Positions 1-6,854 are shown, counted from the first letter of the stretch. The stretch is 8,740 nt of DNA from Planctomycetota bacterium (GCA_030604585.1 JAUVVP010000051.1:1-8740), one strand, 5' to 3'. Numbers and translations: made by a program. Notes: a model not told the origin generated them from the sequence alone.

Positions 1-636
1 TACCTCCCTAACGTGAGGAGGCATGCTTTGTTCCAGTTTGCGAACCAACGCACTCAGCCGCTGCTCCCCGAAGAGCCCCTCCATATGTTGCCTGGAGACG
101 GGGTTATTCAGGGCGGCCCTGATTCGTGTGTAATTGAAGAAGAAGATACAATCACAACCCCAGTTCCTCAGCGCGGCATTGATAAGTCTGAGGGATATCC
201 CTTTGTACCCCCATGGGTCAATGAAGAAGAGCGTTGGCACGAGTTTCACTTCTTCGAGGAGTCGGGCGATATCCTCTCCGACTTCGAAGCTGGAGACCTT
301 CGGCTGATACCTGAGGTTACCTATATGCTCCAGCGAGTTGATCTCGTGCACAAGCTTATCAGCGTACTCCTGGTTGCTATCGTTGAAAAGGGTCACAAGC
401 ATATCGCAGAGGTCTTTGTCACCGACGGCTTCCTCCAGAACGAGCAGCGGAGTGGACGGCGTCCCGTCCTCGTAGCGCCCGGGCCCAGAGAACAGGTCTA
501 TGTAGGCCAGCTTTCTTCTTCGCGTTCGCACACGCGGGATGATGACACGTGCCCACGCACGAAAGTACTTGTTGACGATGTGCGTTTTGACCTGCGACCT
601 CTCAGTAGGCTCGTCGAAGAATCTCCGGCTGCCCAT
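1..636 (-). CDS. tcmP: three-Cys-motif partner protein TcmP (partial, C-terminus beyond window edge)
   Basis: The minus strand is open from an ATG at 636 to base 1 (212 codons, no stop), so the gene runs off the left edge. The translation matches the TcmP family as I remember it: YIDLFSGPGRY at residues 45-55, which resembles a Rossmann/SAM-type glycine motif, then FFIDPWGYKG at 137-146 and NWGCDCIFFFNYTRI at 158-172. The family is named for its usual neighbour, a Gp37/Gp68-type (DUF5131) protein with a three-cysteine motif. That partner would be expected beyond base 1. The molecular activity is unknown; a methyltransferase-like fold is inference. The ATG is the first good start after an in-frame TAG at 669-667. 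No strong Shine-Dalgarno is visible, only GGGG about 10 bases upstream. Base composition differs from the neighbours: two sampled 60-base lines count to 55% and 45% GC, which suggests horizontal transfer. Family assignment is confident, function is not. Confidence 0.85.
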   Translation of the reverse strand, partial: MGSRRFFDEPTERSQVKTHIVNKYFRAWARVIIPRVRTRRRKLAYIDLFSGPGRYEDGTPSTPLLVLEEAVGDKDLCDMLVTLFNDSNQEYADKLVHEINSLEHIGNLRYQPKVSSFEVGEDIARLLEEVKLVPTLFFIDPWGYKGISLRLINAALRNWGCDCIFFFNYTRIRAALNNPVSRQHMEGLFGEQRLSALVRKLEQSMPPHVREV

Positions 637-715
637 TCTCAGTACCCCAACAACTCGTGTACGCCGCTACTCTTGGCCGCTGCTCCGCGAAGCATCGCTA
701 TATCACGTCCCAAGT

Positions 716-744
716 ATAGTAGCTTCTGCGCATTCACAGGTCAA
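716..744 (-). promoter_or_regulatory. sigma70-like promoter of tcmP
   Basis: On the minus strand, TTGACC (744-739, five of six consensus bases) and TACTAT (721-716, four of six) are separated by exactly 17 bases. The predicted transcript start near 709 leaves about 73 bases of leader before the tcmP ATG. The -35 box overlaps the end of the small reading frame at 857-741. This suggests tcmP is transcribed independently of the hydrolase gene upstream. Sequence match only. Confidence 0.5.
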
Positions 745-857
745 GCCCATATGTGCGGCTTCTCATCCCTGTCGGCTGGCAGCAGCACTTCGAGAATCAA
801 CTCGCCATCGACAAAACGGACAGCCGCTACGAGGTCCGCAACGGACTCGCTGGTCAT
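741..857 (-). CDS. possible 38-residue small protein, in frame with the preceding MBL gene
   Basis: An ATG six bases after the TGA of the metallo-hydrolase opens a 38-codon frame ending in TGA at 743-741. It is in the same frame as the hydrolase, so it could be a separate peptide or a C-terminal extension exposed by stop-codon readthrough or by a mutation. The product starts MTSESVADLVAAVRFVDGEL and ends DEKPHIWA. It is acidic and looks protein-like, with a short predicted helix followed by a beta-strand-like stretch. GC at third codon positions is about 25 of 37, coding-like but lower than in the neighbours. The ribosome binding site is weak (CCGAG). I do not recognise a family. It may be a chance frame, and the tcmP -35 box overlaps its end. 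Confidence 0.3.
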   Translation of the reverse strand: MTSESVADLVAAVRFVDGELILEVLLPADRDEKPHIWA

Positions 858-863
858 CTCGGT

Positions 864-1640
864 TCACTGCAGGGCAAACACGGCGCCCTGTTGGAGCTTG
901 TGGAAGCGCTCCTGGACGGGGGTGGGCAGCGCGGCCCTCAGCTCGTCGGGGTAGCCCTTCGTCCAGAACTCGTTCTCCGCGTTTTGACGATACGTCCCGA
1001 AGTGCTGCGGGAAGATGTGTGCGGGGTCGAGGGCCTCGATGAGGACCACGGACCGGTCCACGTGCGTGTTGTGGACTGTGGGCGAGACGAAGAGCACGTC
1101 CACGCTCTCGAGCGTCAGATGGTCCTGGAGCAGCACCGAGTCGCCGGGCTGAAGGATCCTCTTGCCGCCGGTAGTGAGCAGGTAGCCGCAGTCGAACATA
1201 TTGGCGCTCGCGAGCACGGCGAAGTCCTCGTGCCCGTGGAAGGCCCGCTGGGGTTCGACGTGGATGCCTGGCAGGTCGAAGGGCTCCCCGGGCCGGGCGA
1301 CGTAAATCCGCGCCTCCGGCACGCCGATCTCCCTGGCCTTCTCCACGTTATTGGCAGGCACCACGAACAGGCATTCGGACGCCTCGACCAGGGTCCGGCA
1401 GGTATAGGCGTTGAAATGATCCCCGTGCTCGTGCGTGATGAACAGCACGTCGAGCTTCGGGGCAAGCTCCTCGGCGGATATGGGCGGCGGTTCCAGGCGG
1501 ATGCCGCCCGGGTCCAGGTCGAGGTCGAAGGCGATGAGGCGTCCCTCGGCGCGTATCAGCCACCCCGCATTGCCCAGCCAGCAGAACGCCACGCCCTCCC
1601 TCACCGACAGCATCTCATCCAGCGCGCTGACTTCGGTCAT
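864..1640 (-). CDS. UlaG-like metallo-beta-lactamase-fold hydrolase
   Basis: This is a 258-residue cytoplasmic metallo-hydrolase without a signal peptide. The metal-binding motif HEHGDH lies at residues 70-75. Further likely ligands are H135 or H137 (AFHGHEDF), D167 (LQPGDSV) and H213 (IFPQHFGTY), in the order expected for the Lactamase_B_2/UlaG-like branch of the MBL superfamily. The N-terminal strand pattern CWLGNAGWLIRAEGRLIAFD is typical of that branch. UlaG itself is an L-ascorbate-6-phosphate lactonase of about 354 residues; this protein is shorter, and its substrate cannot be read from sequence. The ATG start is supported by a strong ribosome binding site (GGAGGGAGG, 1654-1646) five bases upstream. 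It lies 110 bases behind the FAD dehydrogenase gene on the same strand, so it may belong to the same transcript and could handle a lactone or ester linked to that pathway (inference). Confidence 0.85.
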   Translation of the reverse strand: MTEVSALDEMLSVREGVAFCWLGNAGWLIRAEGRLIAFDLDLDPGGIRLEPPPISAEELAPKLDVLFITHEHGDHFNAYTCRTLVEASECLFVVPANNVEKAREIGVPEARIYVARPGEPFDLPGIHVEPQRAFHGHEDFAVLASANMFDCGYLLTTGGKRILQPGDSVLLQDHLTLESVDVLFVSPTVHNTHVDRSVVLIEALDPAHIFPQHFGTYRQNAENEFWTKGYPDELRAALPTPVQERFHKLQQGAVFALQ

Positions 1641-1645
1641 TTTGG

Positions 1646-1654
1646 CCTCCCTCC
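1646..1654 (-). promoter_or_regulatory. ribosome binding site of the MBL hydrolase gene
   Basis: GGAGGGAGG on the minus strand sits five bases before the ATG at 1640. It is one of the strongest Shine-Dalgarno sequences in the window and fixes the start of the hydrolase gene. The rest of the 110-base gap to the upstream dehydrogenase (1641-1750) has no convincing promoter, only a 5-bp hairpin (1706-1718). Confidence 0.6.
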
Positions 1655-1750
1655 GGTTCTCGGGGACATCTCAGCGTCGGGATGTCGGTCATTCTCGTGA
1701 TTCGCTGCGGGCTCCGCAAGTTGACACCGGGCTTCGGGCGGCCGCTGCTG

Positions 1751-3367
1751 TCAGAGATCGAACAGCACGCCGGGGTTGAGCGTGGTGTCGGGGTCGAGGG
1801 CCTGCTTGATGGCGCGCATGGCGGCCAGGTCCGCCTCGCCGAACTGGATGGGCAGGAACACCTTCTTGATGCGGCCGATGCCGTGCTCGCCGGCGACGCT
1901 GCCGCCCAACCGCACCGCCTCCGCCGCGAACTCCATGTAGAGTTCTTCCCCCTGCTCGAGTTCGGCCGCCGCCCTCGGCAGGATGTTGACGTGCACGTGA
2001 CCGTCGCCGACGTGGCCGAACATGACGAACTCCAGGCCGCACTCTTCTAGCCGCCGGCGGTAGAAATCCATCATCGCCCCCAGCGACTCGTCGGGCACGG
2101 CCATGTCCGTGCCGACCTTGTGCAGCTCGGGCACGCGGGCCTGGCGCCGCGCGATGATGCTGTTGACGGTCTCGGGCACGGCGTGGCGCAGGCGCTTCAT
2201 CTCCTCCACGTCCTTCTCGGTGAAGCCGGCCCAGCTATGCGCCGGGTCGAGTCCGACCTCTGCGAGCATCTCCTTCAGCGAGGCGTAGATGGCGTCGAGC
2301 TGCGCCTCGTCCTCGAAGGCTACCTCCGCATAGAGGGCCGCCGCTGCATCGGCCGGCAGCCGTGAGACCTCGACGTAGGCCGGCGTCTGCCGTCCCATGC
2401 TGCGCACCAGGGCCATCGCGCGCGGGCCGATGTACTCCAGGGCAATCGGCGGCAGGTCGGGGCGCCCCTTCCATGCCTGGACCAGTTCCACGCAGGCCTC
2501 CGCGCCGTCGAGGAACTGCGTCAGGAACAGGCGGTTGGCCGGCTTCTCGGTCAGGCGCAGTTCGGCTTCGACGACGATGCCGAGGGTGCCTTCGCTGCCG
2601 ATGAACAGGTCCACGGCGTCCATGCCGGGCTTGAGGTAATAGCCGGCGGTATGCTTGGTCATCGGCATCGGCAGGTCGGGGATGCGCAGTTCGGCGGCGC
2701 TGCCGTCCTCGCGCCGGTAGAGGATCAGCCCGCCCTCCGCCGTCACCTGTCCCCGCCCCAGCTCGAGGATGCGGCCGTCGGCCGTCACGAGCTTGAGCCA
2801 GTTTACCCATCGGCGGGTCGGGCCGTAGTGGAGGGTGCGCGCGCCCGAGGCGTTGGTGGCGATGTTGCCGCCCAACTGGGCGGTGGCCTCGGTCGAGTCC
2901 ACCGGATAGAAGAGCGGCCGGCCGGGCTTGCCGTCAGGGTATTGGCACAGCCCGTGGTCGAGGGCGTCGGTCAGTTCGGCCAACGTCGTGCCCGCCCCCA
3001 CGCGCACGACCCAGGCGCCGTCCCTGCTGCGACGCACCACCGGCTTGGGCTTGATGCGCTCCAGGGCGATGACCTCCTCGGCGTCCAGAGGCACCGCCGC
3101 CCCCGTAAGGCCGGTCCTGCCGCCGGAGACGGTGACGCGATGGCCCGCCCGTCGTGCCGCCCGCACGGCCCCGGCGACCTCCTGCGCCGTGGTCGGGAAG
3201 TGGATGGCCTCAACCCGCGAGGCCGTCGCCCCGGCTTCACTCGGGACGTGGAGCCGCGACTCGTCGTGGAGGTAGTCCGCATAGCCCTGGCGGATGCTGT
3301 CCCAGCCGGTGACCTTGCGCCAGGCTGCTGCGGTCATCCCGGGCGGCTGGGGAACCAGTTCATTCAT
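1751..3367 (-). CDS. FAD-linked 2-hydroxyacid dehydrogenase (GlcD/Dld type), Etf-associated
   Basis: This 538-residue flavoprotein belongs to the PCMH-FAD/GlcD family (D-lactate, glycolate or D-2-hydroxyglutarate dehydrogenases). The FAD pyrophosphate loop is SGGRTGLTG at residues 81-89. GGNIATNASGARTLHYG (166-182) and GSEGTLGI (257-264) complete the FAD domain. The C-terminal FAD-oxidase domain has HVGDGHVH (452-459) and GEHGIG (493-498), the usual metal and substrate region. It is somewhat longer than typical GlcD or LctD proteins, which are roughly 460-500 residues, with about 50 extra residues before the FAD domain. Its ATG overlaps the etfA stop by 8 bases and is preceded by GAGGGGG, so the two are translationally coupled. 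By analogy with the Acetobacterium woodii Ldh-EtfAB complex it should oxidise lactate or a related 2-hydroxyacid and pass electrons to EtfAB. The exact substrate is not visible. No ferredoxin or CCG domain is fused to it. Confidence 0.88.
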   Translation of the reverse strand: MNELVPQPPGMTAAAWRKVTGWDSIRQGYADYLHDESRLHVPSEAGATASRVEAIHFPTTAQEVAGAVRAARRAGHRVTVSGGRTGLTGAAVPLDAEEVIALERIKPKPVVRRSRDGAWVVRVGAGTTLAELTDALDHGLCQYPDGKPGRPLFYPVDSTEATAQLGGNIATNASGARTLHYGPTRRWVNWLKLVTADGRILELGRGQVTAEGGLILYRREDGSAAELRIPDLPMPMTKHTAGYYLKPGMDAVDLFIGSEGTLGIVVEAELRLTEKPANRLFLTQFLDGAEACVELVQAWKGRPDLPPIALEYIGPRAMALVRSMGRQTPAYVEVSRLPADAAAALYAEVAFEDEAQLDAIYASLKEMLAEVGLDPAHSWAGFTEKDVEEMKRLRHAVPETVNSIIARRQARVPELHKVGTDMAVPDESLGAMMDFYRRRLEECGLEFVMFGHVGDGHVHVNILPRAAAELEQGEELYMEFAAEAVRLGGSVAGEHGIGRIKKVFLPIQFGEADLAAMRAIKQALDPDTTLNPGVLFDL

Positions 3368-4568
3368 CTTCGGCCCCCTCGGCGGCTCGGGCCGCCCGCA
3401 GTCGTTCGATCAGCGCCGGCAGCACCTCGCGGTGGTCGCCGACGATGCCGTAGTCGGCGAACTGGAAGATCGGCGCGTCCGGGTCGCTGTTGATGGCCAC
3501 GATGGTCTCCGAGGACTGCATGCCGGCGCGGTGCTGCACGGCGCCCGAGATGCCGACGGCGACGTAGAGGCGGGGCTGAACGGTCTTGCCGGTCTGGCCG
3601 ACCTGGCGCTCGTACGGCACCCAGCCTGCGTCCACGACGGCGCGGCTTGCCGCCAGCTCGCCTCCAAGCAGCGCGGCCAGTTCGGCGAGGGGCTTGAATC
3701 CTTCCGGTCCGCCCAGCCCCCGTCCACCCGCGACCAGGACGTCAGCTTCAGCGATGTTGACGGGGCCCTGATCGCCCGCCTGTCGCGCCAGCACCTGCGT
3801 TCGACTCGCCGTCAACTCGGAGGGGACCGCCCAGCGCCGAACGCGCGGCCGGGCCGTCCCTTTGCGTTCGGGCGGCGTCATGACCTTCGGCCGGACGGTG
3901 GCCATCTGGGGCCGGTGCCGCCGAGTGACGATGGTGGCCATCACGTTGCCGCCGAAGGCCGGCCGCGTCTGAAGGAGGTCGCCGGTCTCGGACTCGATCT
4001 CCAGGCCGGTGCAGTCGGCCGTCAGCCCGGTCCTGCACAGCACGGCGACCCGCGGCATCAGAGAGCGCCCCCGGCCGGTCGCCCCTGCCAGGACTATGGC
4101 GGGGCGAAGCTCCCCGATGAGATGCGCCAGCGTCCGACCGAACGGACCATCCCGGTATTGCGCCAGCGCCGGGTGCTCCACCAGGTGGACCGTGTCCACG
4201 GCCAGGCCGGCGAGCTGAGCGCACACGTCCGGCAGGCCGTGGCCGGCCACCACGACCTCAAGCGGACACCGCAGCGTCGTTGCCAGCTCGGCCCCCTTGC
4301 CGATCAGCTCGAACACGACGTGATGCAGCCGGCCCTCGTGGTGCTCGCCGTAGACGAGAACGGCTCCGCGCCCGGCCTCAGCGCGCTCTGTCTCTTTCGC
4401 CTCGATGGAGATGGCCGCCACCGGACAGATCTCGACGCAGAGGCCGCAGAACGTGCACGCCTCGCCGACCGCTATCCTGTCCTCCAACTGCGCGAGGGCG
4501 CCGTAGGGACACTCCTCGATGCAGCGCAGGCAGAGGGTGCAGGCGGCATGGTCAATCCGCAGGGCCAT
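3360..4568 (-). CDS. etfA: electron transfer flavoprotein alpha subunit with N-terminal 2x[4Fe-4S] ferredoxin domain
   Basis: From the ATG at 4568 this encodes 402 residues. Residues 1-55 are a bacterial-type ferredoxin domain with two CxxCxxCxxxCP motifs: C10, C13, C16, C20 and C38, C41, C44, C48. The middle is the EtfA N-terminal alpha/beta domain. The C-terminal third is the FAD domain, with [20 protein letters not shown] (308-327), [18 protein letters not shown] (336-353) and [13 protein letters not shown] (366-378). A ferredoxin fusion on EtfA is known from acetogen lactate and caffeyl-CoA Etf systems, where it brings ferredoxin electrons into the complex. An upstream in-frame ATG at 4646 would lie inside etfB and add 26 low-complexity residues. 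I prefer 4568 because TGATG couples it to the etfB stop with a 1-base overlap and the ferredoxin domain then starts at once. GAGAGG lies about 13 bases upstream. Confidence 0.92.
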   Translation of the reverse strand: MALRIDHAACTLCLRCIEECPYGALAQLEDRIAVGEACTFCGLCVEICPVAAISIEAKETERAEAGRGAVLVYGEHHEGRLHHVVFELIGKGAELATTLRCPLEVVVAGHGLPDVCAQLAGLAVDTVHLVEHPALAQYRDGPFGRTLAHLIGELRPAIVLAGATGRGRSLMPRVAVLCRTGLTADCTGLEIESETGDLLQTRPAFGGNVMATIVTRRHRPQMATVRPKVMTPPERKGTARPRVRRWAVPSELTASRTQVLARQAGDQGPVNIAEADVLVAGGRGLGGPEGFKPLAELAALLGGELAASRAVVDAGWVPYERQVGQTGKTVQPRLYVAVGISGAVQHRAGMQSSETIVAINSDPDAPIFQFADYGIVGDHREVLPALIERLRAARAAEGAEDE

Positions 4569-5353
4569 CAGATGAGCGCCTCTCGCCTCAGGGTTTCGAT
4601 GAGCTTCGCGGCCGTCTTCTGCGGCTCGCCCTGCCAGACCACGCACGCGCCCCGCACCGGCGGAGTGAAGACCTTCACGACGCGGGTCGGGGAGCCGTCC
4701 AGCCCGAACTGCGCCGCGTCGCCGTCAATGTCGCCTGCGCCCCATCGCTCGACGGGGCAGCGGCGCGCCTGCATCTGGCTGACCAGCGACGGGAGGCGCG
4801 GGAAGTTCAGGTCCTTCAGGACCGTCAGCACGGCGGGCAGCCCGACCCTCAGGGTCTCGTTGCCCCAGTCGGTCAGCCTCTCCACGGCGACGGCCTCGTC
4901 GGTAGCCTCGATGATGCGCCGCACGTAGGTGGCCTGGGGCCAGCCGAGGTGGACGGCCAGGCCGGGGCCGACCTGGGCCGTGTCGCCGTCTATGGCCTGC
5001 TTGCCGCAGAAGACGAGGTCCACGTCGCCCAGCTTGCGCACGGCGCAGGCCAGCGCGTAGGAGGTGGACCAGGTGTCCGCTCCGGCAAAGGCGCGGTCGG
5101 TGAGCAGTATCGCCCTGTCGCAGCCCCGCGCGATGGCCTCCCGCAGCGCAGCTTCCGCCTGAGGCGGTCCCATGCAGAGGGCAGTGGCGGTTCCCCCGTT
5201 CCGCTCGGTCAGGGCAACGGCCCCTTCGACGGCATAGGCATCGAGCGGATTGAGGATGCTCGGCACCCCTTCGCGGATGAGCGTGCCGCGCTCGGGGTCG
5301 ATCCGCACCTCGGCCGTGTCCGGCACCTGCTTTATGCAGACGACGATGTGCAT
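4568..5353 (-). CDS. etfB: electron transfer flavoprotein beta subunit
   Basis: This 261-residue EtfB is full length. It opens with MHIVVCIKQVPD, has NPLDAYAVEGA at 35-45 and the family signature GKQAIDGDTAQVGPG at 117-131. The DGDTAQVGP form of that loop is, from memory of the family, typical of bacterial Etfs including the NAD-binding, bifurcating group. Mitochondrial-type Etfs have a different loop. It would form a cytoplasmic heterodimer with the ferredoxin-fused EtfA encoded next to it and bind NAD(H) and FAD. It is the first gene of the operon etfB-etfA-dehydrogenase and is preceded by a structured leader of about 147 bases. The ribosome binding site is poor (GCGAAG directly before the ATG), so the start rests on homology: the protein begins with the usual EtfB N-terminus. 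Confidence 0.93.
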   Translation of the reverse strand: MHIVVCIKQVPDTAEVRIDPERGTLIREGVPSILNPLDAYAVEGAVALTERNGGTATALCMGPPQAEAALREAIARGCDRAILLTDRAFAGADTWSTSYALACAVRKLGDVDLVFCGKQAIDGDTAQVGPGLAVHLGWPQATYVRRIIEATDEAVAVERLTDWGNETLRVGLPAVLTVLKDLNFPRLPSLVSQMQARRCPVERWGAGDIDGDAAQFGLDGSPTRVVKVFTPPVRGACVVWQGEPQKTAAKLIETLRREALI

Positions 5354-5420
5354 CTTCGCATGTCCACGCGGCGGCTTCTCGCGCTCGTGCTCGCTCTCGC
5401 TCTTGCAGCCTTCGGCTTCA

Positions 5421-5457
5421 GCAGACTTGCCCGCCTTTGGCGGGCTGGGAAGTCTGC
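5421..5457. repeat. compound hairpin in the etfB leader
   Basis: GCAGACTT (5421-5428) pairs with AAGTCTGC (5450-5457). Inside it GCCCGCC (5429-5435) pairs with GGCGGGC (5439-5445) across a TTT loop, leaving a one-sided four-base bulge (TGGG, 5446-5449). The 15 base pairs make a very stable hairpin. No T-tract follows on either strand, so it is not a standard terminator. It may be a regulatory leader element or one copy of a dispersed palindromic repeat. Confidence 0.7.
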
Positions 5458-5461
5458 TCTA

Positions 5462-5495
5462 CACATCCCACCTGTAGCCGCCGGAGGCGGATGTG
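5462..5495. repeat. second hairpin in the etfB leader
   Basis: CACATCC (5462-5468) pairs with GGATGTG (5489-5495). Inside, GCC (5477-5479) can pair with GGC (5486-5488); an alternative is CCGCC (5478-5482) with GGCGG (5486-5490) around GGA. It lies only four bases from the 5421-5457 hairpin. The two together may be one element. Confidence 0.55.
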
Positions 5496-5506
5496 GAATG
5501 GAACCG

Positions 5507-5535
5507 ATATTAGCAGCGCCCGATGGTTGAATCAA
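5507..5535 (-). promoter_or_regulatory. candidate sigma70-like promoter of the etfB-etfA-dehydrogenase operon
   Basis: On the minus strand TTGATT (5535-5530) and TAATAT (5512-5507) are 17 bases apart, each matching four of six consensus bases. They sit in one of the few AT-rich patches of the region. Transcription would start near 5500 and give a leader of about 147 bases that contains both hairpins. Prediction from sequence only. Confidence 0.4.
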
Positions 5536-5638
5536 CGTCATGAACGCCTGAGGGCCCCATGGGAGGCCGCCAGGCAAGGGTGATTTTAAATCGCCCGGGG
5601 ATGGCAGTATGTTGGCCGGGCACGCACTCGCACCACCA

Positions 5639-5645
5639 GGGGAGG
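5639..5645 (+). promoter_or_regulatory. ribosome binding site deciding the GTG start of the first acetyltransferase
   Basis: GGGGAGG ends eight bases before GTG at 5654. The upstream in-frame ATG at 5609 has no such site and would add 15 residues absent from the paralogous next gene. The GTG is therefore the better start. Confidence 0.6.
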
Positions 5646-5653
5646 CACCGTCA

Positions 5654-6808
5654 GTGGCCATCGAAGGGCCGAGGGCGATGAAGCCGGAGGAATTCAGGTC
5701 GGGCGTCGAGCTGGCCGACCGCGTGTTCCGGCAGGGGCGGCTGTCCTCCAGGACGGATGCTTACCCCCTCCTTTGGAGGGAGGACAACCTCCAGAACCTG
5801 CGTGTCTTCGCCGACGACGGCAAGGTCGTCTCGCTGATCGGGATGCAGCAGCGGGACATCTGCCTGCTGGGCAGCCGCCATCGGAGCTGCTGCCTCGGCT
5901 CGGTTTGCACCGAGCCCGACTACCGGGGCCAGGGCCTGGCAACCCGCCTCCTGCACGACTGCCGGGACAAGGCCCTGGACGACGGGGTGGCCATCTTCTT
6001 GATCTCCGGCAGGCGCGGCCTCTACCGGCGGCAGGGCTACGTGGACGTCGGCAGCTATCACATCTGCACGGTCAAGCGCAGTAGGCTCCCCGAGAACAAA
6101 CGCTACTCCCTGCGTCCGTGGCGGCCCGAGGACGTGCCGGCGATGCTGGGGATTTATTCCGCCGAGCCGGTGCGCTTTGCCCGCTCGCCGGAGGACATGC
6201 TGGCCGTTCTGCGCATCGAGATAGTGCCCGACGCGCCCGGTGCCACGCGGGTGGTCTGTCCCCGGGGCACTGACGAGCCGGTGGCCTACATCTCGTATCG
6301 GGTTGGGCCCGGCTCCACGAAGGACGAGGATGCCGTCACGGTGGCGGAGGTGGCCGGCCCGCGGTGGGCCATCGCCCAGGTCCTGGGCGAGTTGCTGGAC
6401 GAGCGGGGCGTTGATTCGCTGGCGCTCCCCTACCTGGACTGCGACGGGGAGATGGCGGAGTTGGCGCGCTCCTTTGGCTGGCCGACCAAGCCGCGGGGCT
6501 TCCGCGGCACCGTGGGCATCATAGACCCGGCCCGCTTCTGGCAGGCCTGCGCCGCCCTGTTCGCGGAGCGGCTCGGGGGCCGGCGAGCAGGCCGGCTCGG
6601 GCTGAGCGCCAGCGGGGCGGTGCGGCTCACTTACGGGGACGAGGAACTGGCGCTGGAGGGCATCAGCGGCATCACGGAGTTGATCTTTCTGCCGCCGCAC
6701 CGTCGCAAGGAGCTGGAGCTGGGCCTGGGGGCGGATTCGCAACTGGCCCGGCTCCTCGACGGGCTGTTCCCCCTGCCGCTGGTGGACTACGGCCTGAACC
6801 ACGTATGA
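5654..6808 (+). CDS. Eis-like GNAT family N-acetyltransferase, copy 1
   Basis: From the GTG at 5654 this encodes 384 residues. The N-terminal GNAT domain has the acetyl-CoA-binding motif VCTEPDYRGQGLATRLL at 84-100 (the RGQGLA loop). ISGRRGLYRRQGY at 117-129 resembles the GIYGRFGY segment of Mycobacterium Eis, where a tyrosine acts as general acid; Y124 would be its counterpart (inference). A second, degenerate GNAT-like unit starts around RPWRPED (154-160). The last 100 or so residues are a third region, comparable in position to the SCP2-like C-terminal domain of Eis proteins. Length fits Eis (about 400). The protein is cytoplasmic with no signal peptide. It would transfer an acetyl group from acetyl-CoA to an amine; the acceptor is unknown and need not be an antibiotic. 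A 46-base gap leads to its paralogue, and the pair probably shares a transcript. Confidence 0.8.
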   Translation: MAIEGPRAMKPEEFRSGVELADRVFRQGRLSSRTDAYPLLWREDNLQNLRVFADDGKVVSLIGMQQRDICLLGSRHRSCCLGSVCTEPDYRGQGLATRLLHDCRDKALDDGVAIFLISGRRGLYRRQGYVDVGSYHICTVKRSRLPENKRYSLRPWRPEDVPAMLGIYSAEPVRFARSPEDMLAVLRIEIVPDAPGATRVVCPRGTDEPVAYISYRVGPGSTKDEDAVTVAEVAGPRWAIAQVLGELLDERGVDSLALPYLDCDGEMAELARSFGWPTKPRGFRGTVGIIDPARFWQACAALFAERLGGRRAGRLGLSASGAVRLTYGDEELALEGISGITELIFLPPHRRKELELGLGADSQLARLLDGLFPLPLVDYGLNHV

Positions 6809-6854
6809 TCGTGACGGGCGCAGCCGCGCCGCGCAACTCAGTTGGGCAATGGCA

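Larger units (their letters stand above)
5354..5653. other. divergent intergenic region between the etf operon and the acetyltransferases
   Basis: This 300-base gap separates genes pointing away from each other. It contains, from left to right: a purine-rich low-complexity stretch next to etfB (on the minus strand GAGCGAGAGCGAGCACGAG, within 5374-5401), two hairpins (5421-5457 and 5462-5495), a minus-strand promoter candidate (5507-5535), an AT-rich near-palindrome GATTTTAAATC (5582-5592) that is the only plausible -10 area for the plus-strand genes, and the ribosome binding site at 5639-5645. No convincing protein-coding gene is seen. A 56-codon plus-strand frame at 5360-5530 is discussed among the rejected items. 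Confidence 0.6.

Noticed and set aside
13..954. Long plus-strand open frame of 313 codons
   Set aside because: It lies opposite tcmP, whose minus-strand translation shows clear family motifs. The plus-strand product has no recognisable domain and runs through the tcmP promoter and into the end of the hydrolase gene.
753..1700. Plus-strand open frame of 315 codons opposite the MBL hydrolase
   Set aside because: It is the antisense shadow of a GC-rich gene with full catalytic motifs on the other strand; its product is histidine- and glycine-rich without a family.
1721..1726. TTGACA on the plus strand between the dehydrogenase and hydrolase genes
   Set aside because: It is a perfect -35 hexamer, but no -10-like sequence lies at 15-19 bases spacing and no plus-strand gene follows.
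4568..4646. Upstream ATG at 4646 as the start of etfA
   Set aside because: It would place 26 low-complexity residues before the ferredoxin domain and overlap etfB by 79 bases. The ATG coupled to the etfB stop gives a normal N-terminus.
3294..4928. Plus-strand open frame of 544 codons
   Set aside because: It spans antisense to etfA and parts of both neighbours, which have unmistakable Etf and FAD motifs. Long stop-free shadows are expected at this GC content.
5360..5530. Plus-strand 56-codon frame starting MSTRRLLALVLALALAAFGF, resembling a signal peptide
   Set aside because: The hydrophobic stretch comes from a low-complexity CTCGCT-type run and the rest translates the two hairpins. No ribosome binding site is seen, and it runs antisense through the etfB leader. 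Worth revisiting only if homologues are found.
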